DNA from: Thermoplasmatales archaeon UBA582
Lineage (GTDB): Archaea; Thermoplasmatota; Thermoplasmata; Thermoplasmatales; Thermoplasmataceae
DNA: 6,227 bases
Direction: 5' to 3'
Assembly: GCA_002502705.1 (NCBI GenBank)
Contig: DAQB01000048.1
Span: forward strand, 660 to 6,886
Part shown: piece after piece, positions 1 to 5,692 of the stretch
Layout of the letters: each line of letters begins with the position of its first letter
How positions within the stretch are numbered: the stretch's first letter is position 1
Program-made: the position numbers and the translations under genes
The notes under the pieces: model-generated
The model's database searches: none
The model's input: only the letters and a program-made list of their open reading frames with translations
What the model was told of the DNA's origin: nothing

Positions 1-370
1 ACAACTTTCGGGACGCTATGAGTTGAGGAACATAGACTCTTGAAATAACCAGAAAACTTGAACGTATGGTAATACATGATGGGATACTAATTCATATTCT
101 CTAACTAAGAGTGAAAAGATTTGCGGAATTGTGTGGAAAGAGTGGAATTTAAACTTAGCGAGGTGGTAATGAACCAGTGAACTGATATAGTTATATTGAC
201 CCTCAAACCTGATACACGTAAGTCAAATGAGCGTATAAACGAAATGAGAATAGACGAACAGCCATGTCAAAATGTTTCAAAGGGAAATTTTCCAATAACT
301 GCTAGGTCGATTTCGGGACTTTTCCATTACATCATGCCACTTATGGAGATCTATGTTCAAGTGGATAAAT
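1..370. other. No recognisable gene; possible decayed sequence
   Basis: No intact gene is supported here. The plus strand has only short open stretches. One, read in frame 2 from the left edge, stops at 41-43 (QLSGRYELRNIDS) and could be the tail of a gene lying to the left, but 13 residues are too few to identify. A 72-codon TTG-started frame (196-414) has no recognisable motif, no clear ribosome binding site, and runs into the repeat block at 371, so I do not call it a gene. The stretch is probably intergenic or decayed DNA. Confidence 0.4.
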
Positions 371-401
371 GGGTCTGTTTATCTATTTATTCGTTTATTT
401 T
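371..401 (+). repeat. Left inverted-repeat arm of the AT-rich block
   Basis: The arm consists of gggtctgtttat (371-382) followed directly by ctatttatt and cgtttatttt. The outer 12 bases pair perfectly with 872-883, and the two inner words pair with 850-858 and 838-847. Confidence 0.55.
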
Positions 402-496
402 TACCTTATTTTAACTCCCGATGCCGTATTTTCTCGTTCGTTTATTGTGTTCACTTTTGTTCGCCTATTCTTTCGGTTATTGGCTATATCCGAATA
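382..496 (+). repeat. Diverged tandem repeat, copy A
   Basis: Copy A shares four words in the same order with copy B. They are tctatttatt (382-391 here, 579-588 there), atgccgtattttc (421-433 and 610-622), ttcgcctattctttcgg (460-476, with the close match ttcgcttatttttcgg at 638-653) and tatatccgaata (485-496 and 665-676). The offsets are 197, 189, about 178 and 180 bases, as expected for an old duplication with small indels. Confidence 0.5.
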
Positions 497-578
497 AGCG
501 AAAAGATATAGAAAACGCCCATAACAGGGCATAATGAACTTATCTTAAGGTCGATAAACAGGTAAACGGATCTATGTA

Positions 579-676
579 TCTATTTATTTTGACTATTCAT
601 TGCATGTTTATGCCGTATTTTCCTTAAAATTTTGGATTTCGCTTATTTTTCGGATATTCGTATATATATCCGAATA
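579..676 (+). repeat. Diverged tandem repeat, copy B
   Basis: Second copy of the unit described at 382-496. Its end contains overlapping small hairpins: cggatat (651-657) pairs with atatccg (666-672), and alternatively atattcg (654-660) pairs with cgaatat (671-677). A possible third, very degraded match follows at 758-780 (ctgtattttc, then tgttcactt, which also occurs at 448-456). Confidence 0.5.
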
Positions 677-837
677 TTGTTCGTTTATTTTCGGCTATCC
701 GTTTGATTATTGTAGATTTTCTATGCCTATTTGTTTTCATAGAGTTTTAAATGTCCATACTGTATTTTCATGTTCACTTATGTTGTCCCTAAAAGAGCAA
801 AAATGCATATTTATTTCCGAAAATAGACACCTCTCAT

Positions 838-883
838 AAAATAAACGAAAATAAATAGACATTTCCGAAACATAAACAGACCC
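838..883 (-). repeat. Right inverted-repeat arm of the AT-rich block
   Basis: Read on the minus strand this arm repeats the left one: gggtctgtttat, then 13 bases absent from the left arm, then ctatttatt, two extra bases, and cgtttatttt. The order of words is conserved, which makes chance similarity of AT-rich sequence less likely, though not excluded. Confidence 0.5.
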
Positions 884-1411
884 CTTATAGAGGATTAGCC
901 CGAAAGAAGAATGGAAACGCTATCCTGTGTAAATCCATTCTTCTTTCCATTATCCCATATATTGAGACGGTCCTCTCCAACTTCGCCATCTTGATAAAAT
1001 GTTTGGCGGTCCTTTTCACGAGATCTATCATCTTCTTTCATTCGTCCTTTTTTCAGCAGTCCTAAGCGTTCTGCTCCCTGTAAAATTGCCCTATGGCATT
1101 GTTATACTAATTGTGAATGTAATCGATTCTCCGGCTGGTGTTAGTAGGACAGGAGAGGCCAGGTTGAAATTACCACCGACGAGACAGCCGAAACGGAAAA
1201 GAAGCTAAAAAGAAAAAAATGGGAGTAGATAAGAGCATTGGAAGCTATGGGGGTTCTGGAGTCATTCATAGGATATGTCAAAATAAGAGGAGGTTTCAGA
1301 CCAGCAAAATCCATTAGAATCAGAGGCCTCATGCACAGGTATCAGGAATTTTCATCAGAGGCGTTCGTAGCGAAATGGGAGACAGATCGAAAAAGTAGTA
1401 CATTTCCTTGA
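859..1411 (+). pseudogene. Possible decayed transposase-like gene, broken over several frames
   Basis: Three plus-strand stretches look protein-like but lie in different frames. Frame 1 is open from 859 to 1062, stops at 1063-1065, and includes YIETVLSNFAILIK. Frame 3 is open from 999 to 1205 and includes LIVNVIDSPAGVSRTG, which loosely resembles the first catalytic Asp region (DSTG-type) of IS4/IS5-like DDE transposases. Frame 2 reads VEITTDETAETEKKLKRK (from 1163) to an in-frame TAG at 1226-1228, then continues from 1229 to a TGA at 1409-1411 with GVLESFIGYVKIRGGFRPAK. Moving from frame 1 to frame 3 near 990-1000 and to frame 2 near 1150-1180 would give one continuous product of about 180 residues. 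The family link is my inference from weak resemblance; the stretch may instead be unrelated non-coding DNA. The minus-strand frame at 1141-1332 is a shadow. Beyond 1411, bases 1412-1551 show nothing. Confidence 0.3.
902..947. repeat. Perfect 14-base inverted repeat (hairpin)
   Basis: The sequence gaaagaagaatgga at 902-915 is the exact reverse complement of tccattcttctttc at 934-947, leaving an 18-base loop. Pairing does not extend past either end. Neither strand has a T-run directly after the stem, so it is not a typical terminator. It lies about 18 bases right of the AT-rich block and inside the possible transposase remnant. It could be an element end, a decayed regulatory hairpin or chance. 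Confidence 0.6.
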
Positions 1412-1551
1412 TTGATATTAGATCCTTTTTCTTGCTGCAGGAAACTAAAATTATCAGCCTAAATTGCCAGTTGTTAAAACATGAGGCATCCTAGTGTAGT
1501 AAAATTATACAGAATAGCCCTGACAAATAGTCATGCACACCTAATGATCCA

Positions 1552-2712
1552 CTATTCTTGAGTGCCTAACTCAAATAATTTATTAAACAGCATTTCAGAA
1601 ACTTTCTTCCAGGTATATTTATTCAAGATTATTTCCTGTACCTTTTCAAAAGATTCAGTTGGATATTCTAAATTGCTGAATTCAAGTATGTTTCTTTCAA
1701 TGTCTTTCACGTCGTGAAGTGAATATCTTAAAACCCCGAGGGATTCAAACTCATCAAAAGCGCCTCTGAGCGATTCGTCCACAATAGCACGATTTCCAGC
1801 AAATAATGCTTCTAGTACTACAAGACCAAGATTATCACATTTAGAGGGAAAAATAAATATGTTAGACATTGAATATACCCTTTGCAGTTGCTCATCATCT
1901 ATCCTTCCATGATAAACTACCCTGTCCATATTATATTTAAACAGATATTCAAGTTCACCAGAACCTACTATATGCAGTTCATATTTTTCCTTATTTTCCA
2001 AAGAGGAAAAAACATCAAGAATAAGTCCAATTCCCTTGCATGGGTTCAGCCTCCCCACGAATAAGAGCCTCGTAATTTCTTTACCATTAACTCCTTCATT
2101 ATTTATTATTATATGAAATGGCTTTATTCCTGAAGGAATGTAAAAATTATCAAATTTCCCGGATGGCAAAGTCTCTTTAAATTGAGGTGAACCGTAGTGA
2201 AAGCAATCAATCCTTGGCCAAATAAATCTCTTTTTTATAAGGAATTTAACTAAATGATTGCCCATAGTTGGTAGCCATTCATGGAGGCTCCCAACTACCA
2301 CTGGTCCTTTTGGTATAAAGGAGGAAAAATGATTGTGCAACAAATAGATAATATCTGCGTTCCGCGTTGCTCTGTTAATTTTCTGAATGTATCTCCTATT
2401 AAGAGGATATCTAAATATATACCATATAATTCTTGCAAAAAAATCTGGAAAACCAACTGATGATAATTTTATTCTAAAGAAATCGTATTTTTCTAATGTT
2501 ATTGTATCAATATAAGGAGCATTCAGTACTGCTACTATTTCTTCAGTTGAGATACGTTCTCTATCATATGAACCTGTCTGAATGATAGTGATATGGAGCT
2601 TATCTTTCAGGTGATCGGGGATGTTTTCAATATAACTTAACAGGGTTCTTTCCCCACCTCCCCCCGTTCTCAAGTTTGAGCCGATCATGAATACTATTTT
2701 CTTTTTCAACAA
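1552..2712 (-). CDS. Glycosyltransferase, GT4-like (GT-B fold)
   Basis: Predicted retaining transferase moving a sugar from a nucleotide-sugar donor to a lipid-, protein- or glycan-linked acceptor at the cytoplasmic face of the membrane; donor and acceptor are unknown. At 386 residues it has normal GT4 length. The N-terminal strand KKKIVFMIG runs into a glycine-rich loop (GGGGE, 17-21). The C-terminal donor domain begins near 215 with FVGRLNPCKG (218-227, a conserved GT4 Arg/Lys pair), then HIVGSGE (247-253) and YHGRIDDEQL (267-276). The EX7E motif is present as D293 and E301, so the first Glu is Asp. No membrane segment is evident. The start is TTG at 2712 after a weak GGGGAT sequence. The frame is open a further 25 codons upstream to a stop at 2788-2790, with no ATG, GTG or TTG, so a rare start there cannot be excluded. 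It lies 58 bases after the GT2-like gene and is probably co-transcribed with it. It is markedly AT-rich. Confidence 0.9.
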   Translation of the reverse strand: MLKKKIVFMIGSNLRTGGGGERTLLSYIENIPDHLKDKLHITIIQTGSYDRERISTEEIVAVLNAPYIDTITLEKYDFFRIKLSSVGFPDFFARIIWYIFRYPLNRRYIQKINRATRNADIIYLLHNHFSSFIPKGPVVVGSLHEWLPTMGNHLVKFLIKKRFIWPRIDCFHYGSPQFKETLPSGKFDNFYIPSGIKPFHIIINNEGVNGKEITRLLFVGRLNPCKGIGLILDVFSSLENKEKYELHIVGSGELEYLFKYNMDRVVYHGRIDDEQLQRVYSMSNIFIFPSKCDNLGLVVLEALFAGNRAIVDESLRGAFDEFESLGVLRYSLHDVKDIERNILEFSNLEYPTESFEKVQEIILNKYTWKKVSEMLFNKLFELGTQE

Positions 2713-2770
2713 CTTTCTACCATCCCCAGCAGGTCTATGATTATATTCTGGAATATCTGGTAATGCTATT

Positions 2771-3775
2771 TTACCTGTTTTCGATGTTCAAGAACAAAAT
2801 ATCTGTTATTTTTTGGTCTAAATATACCACATTTACGTAATCCCTTAGCCACCTTTTGCGATTCTGACCTCCAAATGTTCCTCCAATTATATCTATTATC
2901 TTATAATCGATAACTTTCGATTTAAATCTCGAAAGGAGTATACTCAGATCTGCATCTTCTCCTCCATTTACAAATGTTTCATCAAAAGCCGTAATTCTTT
3001 CCTTTACCAAAAACTTGGAGCTTAAAATAGAGAAATCCCCAGTTAGGGTGAAAGAGTATACGGTCTTATACAATATTCTATCGAATAATCTATTAGACAC
3101 CTGCCTTATTTTTGGTAAATATTTAGATAAAATCTCGTACTCCAATTTGTAAAACTCGCCCATCCTTTTAATATTTAGATAAACTCGTTTGCACTGTAAA
3201 TAAATGAAAAATGGAATTCTTCTAGCACTCCCGATTCTTTGTGGCATTGAATGATATATTTCTCTCTTTGTAAACACTGAGAAATAGCTATTGTTGTCTA
3301 TAGATCTGAGTTCCTGTAATAGTAGTCCCACATGATCGTATTTAATTAAATCGTCATTCGAAACCACAACCCATTTCGGATTGTATTCCATTGCCTTTTT
3401 TATGCCGACATTGCAATTATGTGCATAGTTAAAATAAGGGTCTGGAACCTCTCCGCTCTCAACGAATATTATGTGAAGGCTTTTGAATATATTTTCCCTG
3501 CACTCCTTTGCATACTTGCCGTTGAAGTCTGCAGTTGGTATCACCACAATGATATCTTTGTCACCATCAACCTCACGGATATTTGCAATACCCTTTGGTC
3601 TCTCCCTCATCCACTGTATCAGTTGTTCACGATTGTCAAAGCCATTGTAGAATTCTATGATCTTGTTGGGATCATTGCTGGTGTAGTAGTTGTTGCGATA
3701 ATCCACTAAACTGAAAAACAGAGGGATTTCAGAATATGTAACTGGAGACTTCTTTCTACTATTCTTAACTGTCAT
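2771..3775 (-). CDS. Glycosyltransferase, GT2-like (GT-A fold)
   Basis: Predicted nucleotide-sugar-dependent glycosyltransferase of 334 residues; donor and acceptor are unknown. The first 70 or so residues match no domain I recognise. The GT-A core starts with DIIVVIPTADFNG (74-86), followed by NVGIKKAME (122-130) and VVVSNDDL (136-143), whose NDD occupies the place of the metal/nucleotide-binding DXD motif. TGDFSILSSKF (245-255) and VNGGEDADLS (269-278) follow; the latter carries the ED pair (E273, D274) typical of the catalytic-base region of GT2 enzymes. No transmembrane segment is obvious, so it is probably cytosolic or peripheral. The start is ATG at 3775. No Shine-Dalgarno sequence is visible, but a TATA-like box lies about 43 bases upstream, suggesting this is the first gene of a transcript continuing into the GT4-like gene. 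Its 60-base row from 3121 is only 28% GC. Confidence 0.88.
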   Translation of the reverse strand: MTVKNSRKKSPVTYSEIPLFFSLVDYRNNYYTSNDPNKIIEFYNGFDNREQLIQWMRERPKGIANIREVDGDKDIIVVIPTADFNGKYAKECRENIFKSLHIIFVESGEVPDPYFNYAHNCNVGIKKAMEYNPKWVVVSNDDLIKYDHVGLLLQELRSIDNNSYFSVFTKREIYHSMPQRIGSARRIPFFIYLQCKRVYLNIKRMGEFYKLEYEILSKYLPKIRQVSNRLFDRILYKTVYSFTLTGDFSILSSKFLVKERITAFDETFVNGGEDADLSILLSRFKSKVIDYKIIDIIGGTFGGQNRKRWLRDYVNVVYLDQKITDILFLNIENR

Positions 3776-3814
3776 TTAAATCAGCATAAATTGAAGGAAT
3801 ATCATACTTTTGCA

Positions 3815-3822
3815 CTTATAAA
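3815..3822 (-). promoter_or_regulatory. Candidate archaeal TATA box for the two glycosyltransferase genes
   Basis: On the minus strand this reads tttataag, with purine-rich sequence (aggtaaggcg) just upstream that could act as a BRE. Placing transcription start about 25 bases downstream gives a leader of roughly 16-18 bases before the ATG at 3775, which fits the absence of a Shine-Dalgarno site. A weaker box (gtatgatat, about 3798-3806) would give a leaderless transcript instead. Confidence 0.45.
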
Positions 3823-3918
3823 CGCCTTACCTGCTATGCCGCGAAGTAATAAAATTTTTTGCTGAAGTATTCATAGGAAAGCATGCAAGATCCCCTTAGA
3901 TTTTATCCCAAGTTTGAG

Positions 3919-4095
3919 TTAAACTCTATTCGGGAAAGACATTTTAACCAGAAACTTTCCCCAAACAATGCTTAAGATACGGTAAAAAGGCTTTCTCATG
4001 AACAACATGTCAATATGCGGCCTTTTTCCATATGAATCTATCGCACTATTACAGTGAATATTCAATATATTACTTAGCCATTGTATGTTCTGCAT
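3919..4095 (-). pseudogene. Small 58-codon ORF after the SDR gene, possibly a gene remnant
   Basis: The frame opens with ATG at 4095, five bases after the SDR stop codon, and closes with TAA at 3919-3921. Its C-terminal half (RKPFYRILSIVWGKFLVKMS) looks protein-like, with a short hydrophobic segment. Past the stop the same frame reads LKLGIKSKGILHAFL before another stop at 3871-3873. Together these faintly resemble the N-terminal end of a hexapeptide-repeat acyltransferase as found in polysaccharide loci, so a truncated gene is possible. That is a guess from weak likeness. There is no ribosome binding site, and a terminator-like hairpin (3984-4027) lies inside the frame, so it may not be translated. 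The rest of the 325-base gap between the SDR and GT2-like genes holds only the promoter candidate near 3818. Confidence 0.25.
3984..4027 (-). terminator. Hairpin with T-run, candidate terminator of the rml-SDR transcript
   Basis: The sequence aaaaaggc (3984-3991) pairs with gccttttt (4020-4027) around a 28-base loop, giving an 8-base stem. On the minus strand the distal arm ends in five T residues, about 75-115 bases after the SDR stop codon. Archaeal termination mostly depends on the T-tract, so the stem may be incidental. The T-run is symmetric, so the hairpin could work for either strand, but only minus-strand genes flank it. Confidence 0.4.
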
Positions 4096-4100
4096 TGCTG

Positions 4101-5117
4101 TTACAAGAGAATTTTAGGCCTAATGTTTGCGAATCTATCAAGCTCCTTTTCATATCCTATGAGCTTCTTGTAATAATCTACAGTATGCATCTGCGGGATA
4201 TCTTCCAGACCTTCACTGCACCTTTTTATGATCTCTTCCACTCCTTGTGCAATATCATACTTAGTCTCAAATCCCATAAGTTTCTTTGAAAGATCAAAAT
4301 TGACCCTGTATGACCGATTATCAGGATCACCGTACAGTTCGATCCTACAGTCTTCCCCAATCTTGTTACTGATCATTTCAGCCACATCTCTAATCTGCAC
4401 GTTCTGTTTGTTATTCCCCACATTGATGAATCTCCCTCCTATTTCATCATTGTCGGATTCGATCGAAGAGATAAGTGCCCTTGATACGTCCTTAACATGT
4501 ATGAACGGTCTGTACTGATTCCCGTCCCTCATCATCTTGATTACATGATTCTTATATCCGTAAAAGGTCATTGCGTTTATTACCAGATCAAGTCTGAATC
4601 TTTCGGAATAGCCGAAGACCGTTGCAAATCGAAGGGCTGTGCTCCTGAACTCCTGGTCATTGAGGGCAAGATTGTCCTTCTCAACTGCTATGTTGGCCTC
4701 CGCATATGTTGTAAGTGGATTTACAGGTGTAGTTTCTGTGCAGATGTCATCCCTGAAGCCATACACAGAACAAGAGGAAGCTACGACGTATCTCTTAGCC
4801 CCGAGCTTCTTAGCGAGCCTAGCTATCCGCACACGCCCGATATAATTTATGTCCCATGTAGCAATCTTGTTGAGATTTCCTGATGGATCGTTGGATAATG
4901 CAGCGAGGTCAATGACAGCATCGAAACCCCTAAGGAGATCCGGATCGCATGTCCTTATGTCTTCCCTTAGAATGTTTACCCCTTCATATTCATTTTCGAG
5001 ATCGGAATAATCAAGAAAACCACGATCCATAACGGTAATCTCATGTCCTTTCCTCTTCAGATCTGGGACGAGAATTCTTCCAATATATCCTGTTCCACCT
5101 GTTACCAATAAATTCAT
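4101..5117 (-). CDS. Extended SDR: NAD-dependent nucleotide-sugar epimerase/dehydratase
   Basis: Probable cytosolic enzyme modifying a nucleotide-linked sugar; the reaction (4-epimerase, 4,6-dehydratase or 4-reductase type) cannot be fixed from sequence. The length, 338 residues, is normal for extended SDRs. The Rossmann motif TGGTGYIG lies at 6-13, with acidic D31 after the second strand (VMDRG), favouring NAD over NADP. The strand DLAALS (70-75), active-site region SSCSVYG (114-120) and YRPFIHVKDVSRA (202-214) follow. The active-site segment reads TYAEANIAVEK (137-147), so the expected YxxxK lysine is Asn (N142, codon AAC) while Y138 is kept. The start is ATG at 5117 with GGTG (5125-5128) seven bases upstream. 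It follows rmlC by 41 bases, implying work on the same or a related dTDP-sugar. GC is intermediate (43% in the row at 4681). Confidence 0.88.
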   Translation of the reverse strand: MNLLVTGGTGYIGRILVPDLKRKGHEITVMDRGFLDYSDLENEYEGVNILREDIRTCDPDLLRGFDAVIDLAALSNDPSGNLNKIATWDINYIGRVRIARLAKKLGAKRYVVASSCSVYGFRDDICTETTPVNPLTTYAEANIAVEKDNLALNDQEFRSTALRFATVFGYSERFRLDLVINAMTFYGYKNHVIKMMRDGNQYRPFIHVKDVSRALISSIESDNDEIGGRFINVGNNKQNVQIRDVAEMISNKIGEDCRIELYGDPDNRSYRVNFDLSKKLMGFETKYDIAQGVEEIIKRCSEGLEDIPQMHTVDYYKKLIGYEKELDRFANIRPKILL

Positions 5118-5140
5118 TCAATCACACCCTGTAATTCTTA

Positions 5141-5150
5141 AGTATAAAAT
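5141..5150 (-). promoter_or_regulatory. Candidate internal TATA box before the SDR gene
   Basis: On the minus strand the rmlC-SDR gap holds attttatact, centred about 28 bases before the SDR ATG. That spacing would put transcription start almost at the start codon. The gene also has a GGTG ribosome binding site, so it may be read both from the rml transcript and from its own start. The box could also be chance AT-richness of a short spacer. Confidence 0.3.
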
Positions 5151-5158
5151 AAAGGATT

Positions 5159-5692
5159 TTATAGATCATTTATAGAAGGCCACTCCCTGTCCTTAGAAGA
5201 TATCTCAGAAGGCTCCTCAGGCCACTTTATCCCCACATTCGGATCGTTCCATATTATTCCTCCTTCGCTGTCCTTGTTGTACTCGTTCGTAGCTTTGTAT
5301 AGAACAACTGAATCATCCAAGGCAAGGAAACCATGTGCGAAGCCTTCAGGTATCCAGAGCATGCCCATGTTCTCCTCGCTCAAGATGGCGGAGATGTATT
5401 TTCCGTATGTGTCCGAATCCTTTCTCAGATCGACACCCACATCAAATATCATTCCTTTTACAACACGGACCAGTTTCCCTTGGGCATACGGTTCTTTCTG
5501 GAAGTGAAGACCCCTTAGCGTTCCCTTCTTCGAGAAGGACTGATTATCCTGCATGAATTCTCCACCAATGCCGGAGGATTCGAAAGCAGTCCTCTTGTAT
5601 GTCTCCGTGAAATACCCACGATCATCCGGAAAAATCTTAGGTCTTATAAGAAACGTTCCCTTAATATCCAGCTCAATGAATTCAAACGGCAT
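5159..5692 (-). CDS. rmlC: dTDP-4-dehydrorhamnose 3,5-epimerase (RmlC)
   Basis: Cytosolic cupin enzyme that epimerises C3 and C5 of dTDP-4-keto-6-deoxyglucose, the third step of dTDP-L-rhamnose synthesis, giving the substrate of RmlD. At 177 residues it is of normal, complete length. Diagnostic segments are DDRGYFTETY (23-32), QDNQSFSKKGTLRGLHFQ (48-65, catalytic His63), KLVRVVKG (73-80, Lys73), VGVDLRKDS (85-93), WIPEGFAHGFLAL (113-125, His120), and Tyr132 and Tyr138 in LYKATNEY. Asp168 in SSKDREWP fits the acidic partner of the catalytic His. All expected active-site residues are present. The ATG at 5692 overlaps the end of rmlD by 11 bases and has GGTGA six bases upstream, so translation is probably coupled. 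It is GC-richer than the glycosyltransferases (52% in the row at 5341). Confidence 0.96.
   Translation of the reverse strand: MPFEFIELDIKGTFLIRPKIFPDDRGYFTETYKRTAFESSGIGGEFMQDNQSFSKKGTLRGLHFQKEPYAQGKLVRVVKGMIFDVGVDLRKDSDTYGKYISAILSEENMGMLWIPEGFAHGFLALDDSVVLYKATNEYNKDSEGGIIWNDPNVGIKWPEEPSEISSKDREWPSINDL

Larger units (their letters stand above)
371..884. repeat. AT-rich repeat block bounded by inverted repeats (MITE-like?)
   Basis: This block of about 510 bases starts with gggtctgtttat (371-382) and ends with its exact reverse complement (872-883). A second layer of inverted similarity lies just inside: ctatttatt and cgtttatttt (383-401) are matched in reverse complement at 838-858. The right arm carries 13 extra bases (859-871) between the two layers. 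The interior is T-rich on the plus strand and contains two diverged tandem copies (listed separately). It encodes nothing convincing; a 79-codon frame at 600-839 has low-complexity, F/S/I-rich composition. The architecture suits a non-autonomous transposable element or a decayed repeat. I see no clear target-site duplication outside the arms, which weakens the transposon reading. Confidence 0.5.

Noticed and set aside
2..43. Tail of a gene entering from the left edge (QLSGRYELRNIDS then stop)
   Set aside because: Only 13 codons are visible, with no motif; cannot be told from chance.
196..414. 72-codon plus-strand frame with a TTG start
   Set aside because: No recognisable motif or ribosome binding site; its end is made of inverted-repeat arm sequence.
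600..839. 79-codon plus-strand frame inside the AT-rich block
   Set aside because: Low-complexity F/S/I/L-rich translation of T-rich repeat DNA, no ribosome binding site, and it runs across tandem-repeat copy B.
371..884. Replication origin or CRISPR array
   Set aside because: No orc1/cdc6 gene or origin-box pattern is visible nearby, and the repeats are diverged and not regularly spaced short units with unique spacers.
1511..1558. Inverted repeat agaatag/ctattct around the GT4 stop as a terminator
   Set aside because: Only a 7-base stem with a 34-base loop and no following T-run on the minus strand.
2660..2665. Run of six C (six G on the coding strand) early in the GT4-like gene, a possible phase-variation tract
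   Set aside because: Too short for a strong slippage claim, and it encodes the conserved glycine-rich GGGGE loop, which explains it.
4497..4883. 128-codon plus-strand frame
   Set aside because: Lies wholly antisense to the SDR gene, which has clear family motifs; it is a shadow. The same holds for the plus-strand frames at 1882-2064, 3419-3709, 4032-4518, 5274-5556 and 5719-5991.
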